From assembly GCA_016185425.1 (NCBI GenBank), contig JACPNQ010000035.1, forward strand, positions 126,001 through 190,000: DNA of 64,000 nucleotides, given 5' to 3'. The position numbers and the translations under genes are program-made. Numbering within the stretch: the first letter of the stretch is position 1; each line of letters starts with the position of its first letter. This DNA comes from Acidobacteriota bacterium (GTDB lineage Bacteria > Acidobacteriota > Terriglobia > Bryobacterales > Bryobacteraceae). The notes below the pieces were generated by a model. The model searched no databases, was not told the DNA's origin, and saw nothing but the letters and a program-made list of their open reading frames with translations. Of this stretch, positions 1-8,353 are shown in pieces.

Positions 1-2
1 AT

Positions 3-2372
3 GGAGGCGCAACCGAGGATGGCCGGCCGTATATCGTCATGGAATACGTCGAGGGCATGTCGATCGACACATGGTGCGATCAACGGCGGCTCAACACGGA
101 GAAGCGCCTGCGCTTGTTCCTGCAGGTTTGCGAGGCGATTCAATATGCGCATCAGAACCTGATCATTCACCGCGACATCAAGCCGGGCAACATCCTGGTG
201 AGGCCCGACAATACCGTGAAACTGCTCGACTTCGGAATCGCCAAGCTGATGAATCCGGACGTTTCTTCCGCGGTTCCGGAAAAGACGGCCACATCAATGC
301 GCCTGATGACGCCGCAGTATGCGAGTCCGGAGCAAGTGAAGGGCGAGGCGGTGACTACCGCGAGCGATGTCTACCTGCTGGGCATCGTACTCTACGAACT
401 ACTGACCGGCCACCGGCCCTACCAGGTGAAGGACGACGCCACGCTGGAGGCGGTTCGCGCGTTTTCTCAAAGCGAGCCGCAGAAGCCGAGCGAGGCGATT
501 TTCCGCGTCGCCGACCGGCTCATGCCAAACGGGCAGCGGCAGGTGACGAAGAACGCGCTGACCGTGAGTTCTGTCCGCGACGGCACGCCGGCTGCCTTGG
601 TGAAGAAGTTACGGGGCGACATCGACGCGATTCTCTTACGATCACTGCGGCGCAATCCCGCCCATCGTTACCAGTCGACGGCGCAGCTCGCCGAAGACAT
701 CCGAAACCATTTGAACCAGCTACCCGTTTCCGCGCTGCCGGACAATCCCGCATACAAGATGAAACTTTTTTTGCGGCGCAATATGGGGGCGGCCATCGCG
801 GCCGCGGGTGCGTTGCTGCTGCTGGTGCTGGTGGCCATATTCGCGCTGTGGCAGGCTTACCGGGCACATACCGAACATCTTCGCGCGGAGGCGCGGTTTG
901 CCGAAGTGCGGAAGATGTCGAACGCCATCCTGTTCGACGTGCAAGAGTCGCTGGCGCCACTGCCCGGGACGACACCGGCGCGGCGCCTTCTGGTGAACAA
1001 GGCGCTGGAGTATCTGGGGAACCTGACCAAAGAATCGTCGCACGATCCGGCATTACAGCGGGAACTCGCGGCAGGATATCTGCGCGTTGGCCATTTGCAG
1101 GGGAATCCGAACTTCGCCAACCTGGGCGATGCATCGGGCGCGTTTCGGAGCTACCGGCAGGCACAGGAGTTACTGGAGCAGTTGCACAGGAACGATCCGC
1201 AGAACGAGCAAGTCGCTAACGACTTGGCGGGGGCGCAGGAAGCCGTGGCCGACATGCTGACGCTGAACGGCGACTCGGCGGGCGCGCTGCTAGCGTTGCG
1301 GCGCGCGGTGGAGCTGCGCGATACGGCGAATGCCGCTCCACAGTCGAAGGCGGCGAGTTATCAAAACCTGGCAATTGCGCTGGCCGCGGCCGGCTCAGCG
1401 GACGAGGCGATGGCGCTCTCGAAGAAGGCGCAGGAACTGGCACGCGGGTTCGCAGGGCCGGATGCACCGCGGCAGCAGGCGCTGGGTGACAGCCGCTATG
1501 CGTCGGTGCTGCAGAGAGCGGGCGATCTGAGCGGGGCGCGCGACTACCACCAGAAGGCCCTTGCGATTTATGAGCAGCTCGCCGCGGCGAATCCGATTGC
1601 GGCGCGGCCAAAACGAGAGTTGTCGTTCGCACTGGAGGATCTGGGGGATTTGGAATCGAGGGCGGGAAACGCGGCTGCCGCGAAGCCGTACTACCGGCGA
1701 TCGTTCGAGCTTCGCCGCGAGCTGGCTGTGTCCGATCCACAGAATCTGCAGGCGCGGAGAGACTTGGCGTATGCGCTGTTGAAGCAGGGATCATTAGATG
1801 ACGCGCTCGAATCATTCCGGCAGCTTGCCGTGCTGGATCCGGCGAATATTCTGGCGCGGCGGGATCTGGCGTTGGCGTGGGAACGGCAGGGCAACGGGCA
1901 GCTCGCGGCGGGAAATAACAGCGCGGCGCTGGCGAGTTACCGCCAGCTTCTGCAGGCGGCAAGAGACTGGATTCAGCGTGATCCGGCCAATCCATATGCA
2001 AACCAGATGCTGGCGGTGGCGGAAATGAAGATGGCCGAAGTGCTGCCGCGAACGGGCGACCGGACGGGCGCCGTGACCAGCGCGCGGACGGCGGTTCGCA
2101 TGGTGGATACGCTGCTGGAGAAGGAAAAGGATAATGCGTTGTTTCAGCGTGATCGCGCCTTCGCGCAGTGGGTGCTGGGGCGCGCATTGACGGAGCTCGC
2201 GGCGTCCACCAAGCAACCGCCGGCATGGCGGGAGGCGGAGCAGCAGTTGCGGCAGGCGCAACGTCTGTTTAGGGAACTGGAGAGTAAGAACCAGTTGCTC
2301 GGCGAGGACCGGAGCGTGCCGAAAGCGATCGCGAACCAGATTGAAGCCTGCCGGCAGGCTGGGGCGTTTTAG
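3..2372 (+). CDS. Membrane Ser/Thr protein kinase with TPR-rich C-terminus (5' partial)
   Basis: The frame is open to the left edge and already encodes kinase sequence (GRPYIVMEYVEG, the hinge) before the first internal ATG at 39, so the gene starts outside the window. The Gly-rich loop, catalytic Lys and helix C are missing here. Numbered from the ATG at 39: the HRDIKPGN catalytic loop is at 44-51, DFG at 64-66, and the SPEQ end of the activation segment near 97. One membrane helix follows at about 251-272, then some 500 residues of helical TPR-like repeats. This is the usual Hanks-type (PknB-like) layout of acidobacterial kinases: a cytoplasmic kinase with a sensory or scaffold domain across the membrane. 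The substrate is not predictable. All visible catalytic motifs are intact. Confidence 0.93.
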   Translation, partial: GGATEDGRPYIVMEYVEGMSIDTWCDQRRLNTEKRLRLFLQVCEAIQYAHQNLIIHRDIKPGNILVRPDNTVKLLDFGIAKLMNPDVSSAVPEKTATSMRLMTPQYASPEQVKGEAVTTASDVYLLGIVLYELLTGHRPYQVKDDATLEAVRAFSQSEPQKPSEAIFRVADRLMPNGQRQVTKNALTVSSVRDGTPAALVKKLRGDIDAILLRSLRRNPAHRYQSTAQLAEDIRNHLNQLPVSALPDNPAYKMKLFLRRNMGAAIAAAGALLLLVLVAIFALWQAYRAHTEHLRAEARFAEVRKMSNAILFDVQESLAPLPGTTPARRLLVNKALEYLGNLTKESSHDPALQRELAAGYLRVGHLQGNPNFANLGDASGAFRSYRQAQELLEQLHRNDPQNEQVANDLAGAQEAVADMLTLNGDSAGALLALRRAVELRDTANAAPQSKAASYQNLAIALAAAGSADEAMALSKKAQELARGFAGPDAPRQQALGDSRYASVLQRAGDLSGARDYHQKALAIYEQLAAANPIAARPKRELSFALEDLGDLESRAGNAAAAKPYYRRSFELRRELAVSDPQNLQARRDLAYALLKQGSLDDALESFRQLAVLDPANILARRDLALAWERQGNGQLAAGNNSAALASYRQLLQAARDWIQRDPANPYANQMLAVAEMKMAEVLPRTGDRTGAVTSARTAVRMVDTLLEKEKDNALFQRDRAFAQWVLGRALTELAASTKQPPAWREAEQQLRQAQRLFRELESKNQLLGEDRSVPKAIANQIEACRQAGAF

Positions 2373-2541
2373 GGGCCGGCCGTGTGGCGGCGTTCAGGTC
2401 CTCGTGTTCGAACGCCGACGCCATGCGGTCAATTTCCGCGATAGCCCGCCCTACTTGGGCCGCGATCTCGTGCGCCATGGCCACGCTCAATGCTTCTTTG
2501 TCTATTTTTCTATACGTTTTATACTTTATGCCTATTATCAT
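2269..2541 (-). CDS. Possible small protein downstream of the RecA-like gene
   Basis: A 90-codon frame starts 5 nt after the TAA of the RecA-like gene, close enough for translational coupling. Its first 50 residues look protein-like: a basic start, then an amphipathic helix rich in Ala and Glu (EALSVAMAHEIAAQVGRAIA). The second half overlaps the 3' end of the convergent kinase gene by about 100 nt and becomes low-complexity (Pro, Ser, Arg), as expected of antisense sequence. It starts in an unusually AT-rich stretch. No family is recognised. It may be a real short gene whose tail has drifted, or a chance frame. Confidence 0.25.
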   Translation of the reverse strand: MIIGIKYKTYRKIDKEALSVAMAHEIAAQVGRAIAEIDRMASAFEHEDLNAATRPAPKTPQPAGRLQSGSRSLSARSGPRRATGSYSPVP

Positions 2542-2546
2542 AGCCC

Positions 2547-3596
2547 TTACATAGCATTTGCACCGCGCACGGCCACATCGGCCGGCTGTTCCTCCCGGCC
2601 GGCGGGACGCCGTTGCGGCAGCCCCAAAGCCAGCCGTACTTCCGTTCGAACCTGCGCCGCAAGCGTCGCGTGGAGCGAGAGTCGCTCCAGCGCGTCCTCG
2701 CGGCTACGGCCAACGACTTGTCCATCGAATTCGATTCCTGCGCGCGTGGCCTTCACAACGCCGCATTCGATACCGCGGTCGATTAGTTCGGCTGCCGGAT
2801 CAACGCCAGTACCGGGGACGAGGTCAAACTCAAGCTGCTTCGGCTTAGCGAGTTGATTCTTGACAATGCGAAGCCCGACGCGTTTTCCATTGCGAAGCTC
2901 AGCCCGCTCCTCCAGGTCTGCTCGTACCGCGGCGTGCATCTTCAATGCCCAGCCGCCCGCGCTGGTTTGCGCGTAACCGAACCCTTTATAGGCTCGCACC
3001 TGGTTCAGGAACAGTACGCACGCCGGACTTCCCTGCAACGCGCGCACCAGGCGGCGCAATCCGCTGGCCAGCATCTCGCATTGTCCGAAAGGACCCGCCT
3101 CTCCGAGCCGCTCCTCCCTCTCTTCCGGCGGCAGGAGCGCCGCCGCCGAGTCTACGATGATCAGGTCCACGGCCTTCGACGCCGCCAGCTTCTCGATAAT
3201 TCGAAACGCCTGCTGACCGTCTTCCGCCCGGGCGAGGAGGAGCGCCTCGACATCCACTCCCACGCGCGCGGCATAGGCGCCGTCAAACGCGCGCTCTACA
3301 TCGACGAATGCCGCCGTCTCACCTTCTCGCTGCACTGCGGCGACGGCCTGCAGGCCAAGGGTCGTTTTGCCGATAGCGGGAGGGCCGTAGAGCTCAATCA
3401 CCCGTCCGCGAGGAAGGCCGCCAACACCCATGGCCGCGTCGATGGTGATGGAGCCGCTGGGAAGGATGCCCTCCAGTTCGCGGCGCCGGAGGCCGAACCG
3501 GACGACACGTTCCAATTCGGCCGTATGACGGCCGTCAAACCGAACATCTTGCCGATCCTCCGGCAAACGGGGGAATCCCAACTGTGAGGAAGCCAT
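2547..3596 (-). CDS. Divergent RecA-family recombinase paralogue
   Basis: 349 residues with the RecA core. Walker A is GPPAIGKTT (71-79, Lys77), the catalytic Glu is E101 in VDVERAFD (aligned with E. coli E96), and Walker B is LIIVD near 145-149. A loop-1-like segment (EERLGEAGPFGQCEM) and the NQVR...GGWALK loop-2 region with flanking residues follow. Loop 2 is about two residues shorter than in E. coli. The first 50 residues do not match the canonical RecA N-terminal oligomerisation helix, and the acidic C-terminal tail is replaced by a neutral/basic one. The loops suggest it still binds DNA and ATP. It resembles RecA more than ImuA. It is probably a second RecA-like protein beside a canonical recA elsewhere. 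The ATG lacks a clear Shine-Dalgarno; it stands alone or heads the small downstream frame. Confidence 0.85.
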   Translation of the reverse strand: MASSQLGFPRLPEDRQDVRFDGRHTAELERVVRFGLRRRELEGILPSGSITIDAAMGVGGLPRGRVIELYGPPAIGKTTLGLQAVAAVQREGETAAFVDVERAFDGAYAARVGVDVEALLLARAEDGQQAFRIIEKLAASKAVDLIIVDSAAALLPPEEREERLGEAGPFGQCEMLASGLRRLVRALQGSPACVLFLNQVRAYKGFGYAQTSAGGWALKMHAAVRADLEERAELRNGKRVGLRIVKNQLAKPKQLEFDLVPGTGVDPAAELIDRGIECGVVKATRAGIEFDGQVVGRSREDALERLSLHATLAAQVRTEVRLALGLPQRRPAGREEQPADVAVRGANAM

Positions 3597-3653
3597 GAGC
3601 GAACTCAGTTTGACCCAGCTTGGAAGAATTGTCGCCTCGGATTGTTCGGAATA

Positions 3654-4949
3654 CTAACGGTTTGGCCCCACGGGGTTTTCCTGCAAACGTACCGGTTTGA
3701 GGTCCCGCATAAGGAGGTGGACCAAAAGGAGCGCTGTCAGGTGGAAGGCGCCGAAAGTAAGGAAGATCGGCTTGTAGCCGATGAGCGGGATTAGCGAGCC
3801 GGGCAGCAGAGTCGCAAAGATCGTTCCGCCCAAACCACCCGCGCAGCCGCCGATGCCGGTAACGCTCGCTACTGCCGGGCGCGGGAATACGTCGGAAACG
3901 GTGGTGAACTGATTAGCGGACCAGCCCTGATGCGCAGCGGTAGCGAGGCTCATCAGCAGGATGGCGGTGACCGGGTTATCGAAAAGCACCGCGGTGACCG
4001 CAAGGGGCATACAGCCGGCGCACACTCCCATCGCCATTTTGCGGGCTTTACCGACATCGAATCCGCGCCGGATGAAGTATCCGGAGAGCCACCCACCCGC
4101 GATGCTGCCAAAATCCGCCATCAGGTAGATAAACGGCAGCACCCAGCCTACCTTCTTCATGTCGAACCCGCGCACATCGTATAAATAGACGGGCAGCCAA
4201 TAGCTGTAGAAGCGCCAAACGGGATCGGTGAGGAACTTTCCGGCGGCGAAGCCCCATGTTTCCCGGTACTTCAACGCGGCGAGCCAGCCGATTTCCGGTT
4301 CCGTGCCGGTGTCGTTGTCGGAGAGGATGTATTGGCGCTCGGCGCTGTTAACACCGTCATGATGCTCCGGTCTGCGATATGTCAGCGCCCAGATGGCAAG
4401 CCATACGAAACCCAGACCGCCAGTGACGAGAAAGCAGCCCCGCCAGCCAAAGTAGCTGACCATCACCGTGAACAGTGGCGGACCAACCATCGACGCGACA
4501 TTCGACCCCGCGTTGAAAATCCCCGTAGCAAACGCGCGATCCTTTTTCGGAAACCACTCGGCGACACTCTTGATCGCGGCCGGGAAGTTGCCCGCTTCGC
4601 CCAGGCCTAGCAACCCGCGATTCATGCCCAGCATCAACGGCGTGCGGGCCAGAGCGTGAAACAGCGCGGCGGCCGACCACCATGCGATGGCCATGCCATA
4701 GCCAAGCTTGGTGCCGAAGCGGTCGATGAACTTACCCATGGCCAGAAAGCCGAGGGTGTACGCCATCTCGAACGCAGAGGTCATATAGCCGTAGGTGCGA
4801 TCGTCCAGCACCATGTCCTTCCGGATTTCCGGGACCAGGAAGCCGAAAGCAATCCGGTCCATGTAGTTGATGGTGGTCGCCAGGAACAGGAGAGTGAGGA
4901 TCCACCAGCGCACGCGGCTCGCTGGAGCGTTCGAATTGCTGGAGGGCAT
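3654..4949 (-). CDS. MFS transporter, anion:cation symporter (hexuronate-like) family
   Basis: About 431 residues with 12 hydrophobic segments and MFS loop motifs: INYMDRIAFGF after TM1, MGKFIDRFGTKLGYG in the 2-3 loop, and GEAGNFPAAIKSVAEWFPKKDRA typical of the anion:cation symporter branch that carries hexuronates and other organic acids. I start at the ATG at 4949 (MPSSNSNAP) because the upstream extension overlaps the preceding response-regulator gene and is not MFS-like. A perfect TATAAT sits exactly 6 nt before this ATG and no Shine-Dalgarno is present. It lies 52 nt downstream of a LytTR two-component system, which may control it. The substrate is inferred only at family level. Confidence 0.9.
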   Translation of the reverse strand: MPSSNSNAPASRVRWWILTLLFLATTINYMDRIAFGFLVPEIRKDMVLDDRTYGYMTSAFEMAYTLGFLAMGKFIDRFGTKLGYGMAIAWWSAAALFHALARTPLMLGMNRGLLGLGEAGNFPAAIKSVAEWFPKKDRAFATGIFNAGSNVASMVGPPLFTVMVSYFGWRGCFLVTGGLGFVWLAIWALTYRRPEHHDGVNSAERQYILSDNDTGTEPEIGWLAALKYRETWGFAAGKFLTDPVWRFYSYWLPVYLYDVRGFDMKKVGWVLPFIYLMADFGSIAGGWLSGYFIRRGFDVGKARKMAMGVCAGCMPLAVTAVLFDNPVTAILLMSLATAAHQGWSANQFTTVSDVFPRPAVASVTGIGGCAGGLGGTIFATLLPGSLIPLIGYKPIFLTFGAFHLTALLLVHLLMRDLKPVRLQENPVGPNR

Positions 4950-4955
4950 CAGGCA

Positions 4956-4961
4956 ATTATA
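4956..4961 (-). promoter_or_regulatory. Putative -10 box for a leaderless MFS transcript
   Basis: The minus strand reads TATAAT, then 6 nt, then the ATG at 4949. A -10 box at this distance would place transcription start at or within 1 nt of the start codon. No -35 resembling TTGACA is visible 16-18 nt upstream and no ribosome-binding sequence is present. The same geometry occurs before prfB and thiL in this window. Confidence 0.4.
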
Positions 4962-5001
4962 TGGGCTATCGAAAGATACCTGCGTTTGCGGGTGATCGGT
5001 C

Positions 5002-5718
5002 CTACCAACTGGCCTGTTCACGGATAAGGCCAGCGAGGCGTTTGCTAACGGTGACCTCGATGCCGTTCGACATTTTTAGCAGCCAACGCTTACTGCTGAG
5101 CGGAGAGATCGTGCGGATGTGGTCCGTATTGATCAGAGTTTTCCGATGGACGCGGCGGAATTGTGCGGGGTCCAGTTTCTCCTCGAGTGCCCGGAGCGAG
5201 CTGTTGGCGAAGTAACGTCCAGTGGCGGTGAAGACATATACCACTTCGCCATCGGCCTGGAAAGCAACGACGTCGGCGGGGTCCAACAGATGAACCTGTT
5301 CCCCCATCCGGCCGGCAATCTTGCGAGGCCGTTCAGCAGCGCGAGCGGGCCTGGCATGACCCGCAACCTGAGTGCGCGCCTTCTCAAGCGCGGCTGCAAG
5401 GCGGTCAGGGCGAACGGGCTTTAGGAGGTAATCGACCGCGCCCGTTTCAAACGCCTGCAGAGCATGGTCCTGAAACGCGGTCACATAGACAATCACGGGA
5501 ATGCTGCGGCCGGCGAGATTGCGGGCGACGGTGAATCCATCCATTTCGGGCATCTGGAGGTCCAGGAGCAGAACGTCGGGTTTGAGCCGGGCGATACATT
5601 CGACAGCTTCCAGGCCGTTGCCGGCCTCGCCGGCGATTTCGATACCGGGCATCTCTTCGAGATACTCGCGGAGAATCTGGCGGGCGATGGGTTCGTCGTC
5701 GACGATCAGGACTTTCAT
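5002..5718 (-). CDS. LytTR-family response regulator
   Basis: 238 residues. The receiver domain (1-120) has acidic residues D7/D8, phospho-acceptor D53 in LLLDLQMPEMDG, the conserved Thr in YVTAF and the Lys in LLKPV. A linker leads to a LytTR DNA-binding domain (about 140-235) with the typical FRRVHRKTLINTDHI core. Its start overlaps the stop of the sensor kinase gene by 4 nt (ATGA), so the two are translationally coupled. LytTR regulators bind direct repeats upstream of targets, often transport genes. The neighbouring MFS gene is the obvious candidate, by inference only. Confidence 0.95.
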   Translation of the reverse strand: MKVLIVDDEPIARQILREYLEEMPGIEIAGEAGNGLEAVECIARLKPDVLLLDLQMPEMDGFTVARNLAGRSIPVIVYVTAFQDHALQAFETGAVDYLLKPVRPDRLAAALEKARTQVAGHARPARAAERPRKIAGRMGEQVHLLDPADVVAFQADGEVVYVFTATGRYFANSSLRALEEKLDPAQFRRVHRKTLINTDHIRTISPLSSKRWLLKMSNGIEVTVSKRLAGLIREQASW

Positions 5719-7397
5719 GCGGAGCGGGGAACCGTAAAGCGGACGGTGGTGCCGGCAGACGACGATTGGATGTCGAGATCGGCATCCGGACCGTAGCAGA
5801 GGCGCAACCGCTGGCGGACATTTTCCAGGCCCACGCCGCCGGACGGTTTATCGGATGCGGGAAAGCCGACGCCGGTATCGGCAACTTCCACCAGGATGCC
5901 GTTCTCCGTGGGCCGGACGCTCAGTTGGACGGAGCCGCCAGCGGCCTTGGGGGCGACGCCGTGCTTGACGGCGTTTTCAATGAGAGGCTCGATGGACAGC
6001 AGAGGGATATTAGCCTGCGCGGCGTCCGGGTGGATGTTGAGCTCGGTCTTCAACTTCGCCCCGAGACGGAGTCCTTCGATTTCAAGGTACGCGCGAACGA
6101 TGCGCAGCTCCTCCTCCAGAGAGACAAAAGTTTGGTTGGTGCGAAGGAAGTAGCGGAAGATATCGGCGAGATTGAGGACGGTGCGGCGCGCGCCGGCGGC
6201 TTCTTTCGGAATGACGCCATATAAGGTGTTGAAAGCATTGAACAGAAAGTGCGGGTGGATCTGGGCCTGCAGAGCGCGGAGCTCGGCTTGGGAGACAAGG
6301 CGCAGAATCCCGGCGTCGCGGATGGCCTCAATGCCCTCACGGATCCTGGCCGCGGCCCGGCGGAGGGCGACGCCGTCTTCACTCATGTACCGGCGGCCAC
6401 CGGGCCGGCGTCCGAAGCGCATCATACGAATCTGGCCCGAGGTAAGACGAATTCCAAGTGCGGCCTCCCTCCCGTTGGCGAGGAGTTGCGGGCCATCCAT
6501 AGCGGGATCTGCTTCGAGGACGGCTGGACCAGCGCCGAAATAAATACGCAGCGTCTGCTCCGCCTGGTCGAGAAACGTTGGTTCGTCGCTATTCGCGCGA
6601 AAAGCGGGCGGGTCCGTGCGCCGGAAAGCGAGGCGGGTAAGAAGTGTCTGCACGCGCACCCGGGTGAAGGCGTAGAGGATCAGGAGTCCGGTGATGGCGG
6701 CGAGAGCCGTTGACGGCCACTTCTCGCGCCAGACGAGAGCGGCCGCCGAGAAGACCAACGCGACAAGAATGTTCGCGAGGAAACGGATCAGAGCATCGAG
6801 AAAGACGAAACGGTAGTCCTGCAGGAGGACGAACATGGCGAGCGGGATGCCGCCGTGATGGACGAGCACTTCCACCCACCACGCCGCGTGCCGCTCGTCT
6901 TCAGCGAAGTGAAGAATGGAGAGGGAGAGGAGCAGGAGAGCCAGCGCGGGGAGGGCGCGCTGCCGCCGGCGGATGGCGGCGTACATGGCGAGTGCGCAGA
7001 ACCCGGTGGCGACGATGTCCAGCCCGGCGCCGTGAAGGAAGTCGGAATCGGAGATGAGCTCGGCCAGATGGAGGACTGTGGCGCAGCCGCTGAGGGCGTA
7101 TCCGGTGCGAACTGCCAAGGGCGGGTCTCCGCTGATGACAAGGTCGAACAGGAGGGCGGGGAGGAAACTAAAGAGGCTGCTTTCGAAGGCCGCGAGATAG
7201 GGGCCAACGGAGCCCTGTGCGAGGCCGGCGAGCTCGGCGGCATTCCAGAGGAATGCGATCAATGTGGCAACCAGTGCCTTATTGCGGCCGGGGCTACGGT
7301 CGCCCCATAACAGGCCGAAGAAGAGGCCGAAGACGACAGCGCCCGCGGAGTGTCCGAACCAGTTAACGAAGTGGCCGTCGGGCACTACGGGCGTCAT
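5715..7397 (-). CDS. LytS/YehU-type membrane sensor histidine kinase
   Basis: About 560 residues. The N-terminal 250 residues hold several hydrophobic helices (7TM-like sensor), followed by a cytoplasmic linker and the His_kinase domain with the H-box QAQIHPHFLFNAFNTLYGVI, the N-box PLIENAVKHGV and the G-box ADTGVGFP...GGVGLENVRQRL. The short dimerisation region and ATPase are typical of the LytS class, which pairs with LytTR regulators. I chose the ATG at 7397 (MTPVVPDGHFVNW) over an upstream start because the extra residues (MCSCPSGCYNPKA) look non-coding. Even so, the start lies 35 nt inside the 3' end of the upstream ADP-ribosylglycohydrolase gene, so the genes are probably co-transcribed. 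Confidence 0.92.
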   Translation of the reverse strand: MTPVVPDGHFVNWFGHSAGAVVFGLFFGLLWGDRSPGRNKALVATLIAFLWNAAELAGLAQGSVGPYLAAFESSLFSFLPALLFDLVISGDPPLAVRTGYALSGCATVLHLAELISDSDFLHGAGLDIVATGFCALAMYAAIRRRQRALPALALLLLSLSILHFAEDERHAAWWVEVLVHHGGIPLAMFVLLQDYRFVFLDALIRFLANILVALVFSAAALVWREKWPSTALAAITGLLILYAFTRVRVQTLLTRLAFRRTDPPAFRANSDEPTFLDQAEQTLRIYFGAGPAVLEADPAMDGPQLLANGREAALGIRLTSGQIRMMRFGRRPGGRRYMSEDGVALRRAAARIREGIEAIRDAGILRLVSQAELRALQAQIHPHFLFNAFNTLYGVIPKEAAGARRTVLNLADIFRYFLRTNQTFVSLEEELRIVRAYLEIEGLRLGAKLKTELNIHPDAAQANIPLLSIEPLIENAVKHGVAPKAAGGSVQLSVRPTENGILVEVADTGVGFPASDKPSGGVGLENVRQRLRLCYGPDADLDIQSSSAGTTVRFTVPRSA

Positions 7398-8313
7398 CGC
7401 CTTTGGATTGTAGCAGCCGGAGGGGCAAGAGCACATGACCGAGGGCGATCAGGAAAAAGATCATATTGCGAATGACGAGGGCGGGGTAGAGAAGGCCGGG
7501 TGATTCACCGGCAGCCAGCCGGCGCATCGACTTGATCGAGCGCGGCCACTCACAAATACCGTTGATCCACTCGGCCGGTATGCCTTTCTCGCCGAGGCGG
7601 GCGCCGAGGATGGCACCGGTAATTGCCGCCACCGTATCGGTATCGCCTCCGCCGAGAATGGCGGTTTCGATCGCAGCGCGGAAGTCGTTCGGGTATTGCG
7701 CGACAATGGCTAGGGCCGCCGGAACGGTGTCGAAAATGTATCCCGTAACGCCATCTCCTGCACGCGGCCTGGCTGGGAGTGTGGGGCAGAGGCCGGGGAT
7801 CAACTCCGTGCGGCCGGCGGCGGCCAGCGCAACCGCGAGAGCGCCGCATTCGGCCTTCGGGTCAGTGTGAGTAATTCGCGTGCTGGCGCGGACGAATGCT
7901 TGCAGGCGAGGGAGGTCATGGCGGTAATAGACGCCGATGATCGCGCTGCGCATCGCAGGAGCATTGCCGGCGGAAAAGACGCCGGACCTCGATGGCGGGA
8001 AGCCAAGGCACAACTTCAGGCACGCGCGGAGAGTGGCGAACCCGGCCGCGGGTGGAAAGGTTAGAAACCACGTCCGGAAACGGCGGGCAAGTTGGCGTTG
8101 AAAAACATCTACATCGCCGTTCGCTCCGTGGAGACACTCTGTGACCATCCATGCGTGCTCCGTATCGTCTGAGAGCATCCCCCTCCCAAAAATCCATCTG
8201 TGGCCGTTGAGGCGTAATCGGGCGAGGCTGCTCCGCGACGCGCCCTCGTAGGGCAGTCCCATTGCATCGCCGGCCGCGGTCCCCAGCAGGCATCCGAGTG
8301 CGGAGTCGGTCAT
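7363..8313 (-). CDS. ADP-ribosylglycohydrolase (DraG family) with hydrophobic C-terminal tail
   Basis: 316 residues. DraG/ARH motifs are present: GCLLGTAAGDAMGLPYEG at the N-terminus, the first metal site SDDTEHAW, and the second metal site GGDTDTVAAITGAILGAR. The family removes ADP-ribose from proteins or small molecules using two Mg/Mn ions. The start at 8313 (MTDSALG) puts the family's N-terminal motif at residue 6; upstream residues are not family-like. After the catalytic core there is a hydrophobic stretch (NMIFFLIALGHVLLPLRLL) that could anchor the protein in the membrane. It is not part of the usual domain, and its coding sequence overlaps the start of the next gene. No ADP-ribosyltransferase partner is visible nearby. 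Confidence 0.9.
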   Translation of the reverse strand: MTDSALGCLLGTAAGDAMGLPYEGASRSSLARLRLNGHRWIFGRGMLSDDTEHAWMVTECLHGANGDVDVFQRQLARRFRTWFLTFPPAAGFATLRACLKLCLGFPPSRSGVFSAGNAPAMRSAIIGVYYRHDLPRLQAFVRASTRITHTDPKAECGALAVALAAAGRTELIPGLCPTLPARPRAGDGVTGYIFDTVPAALAIVAQYPNDFRAAIETAILGGGDTDTVAAITGAILGARLGEKGIPAEWINGICEWPRSIKSMRRLAAGESPGLLYPALVIRNMIFFLIALGHVLLPLRLLQSKGDDARSARRPLR

Positions 8314-8353
8314 CGTTAGGGTTGACGGGCTCGGCGTTTGCGGCGTGCAGCGC

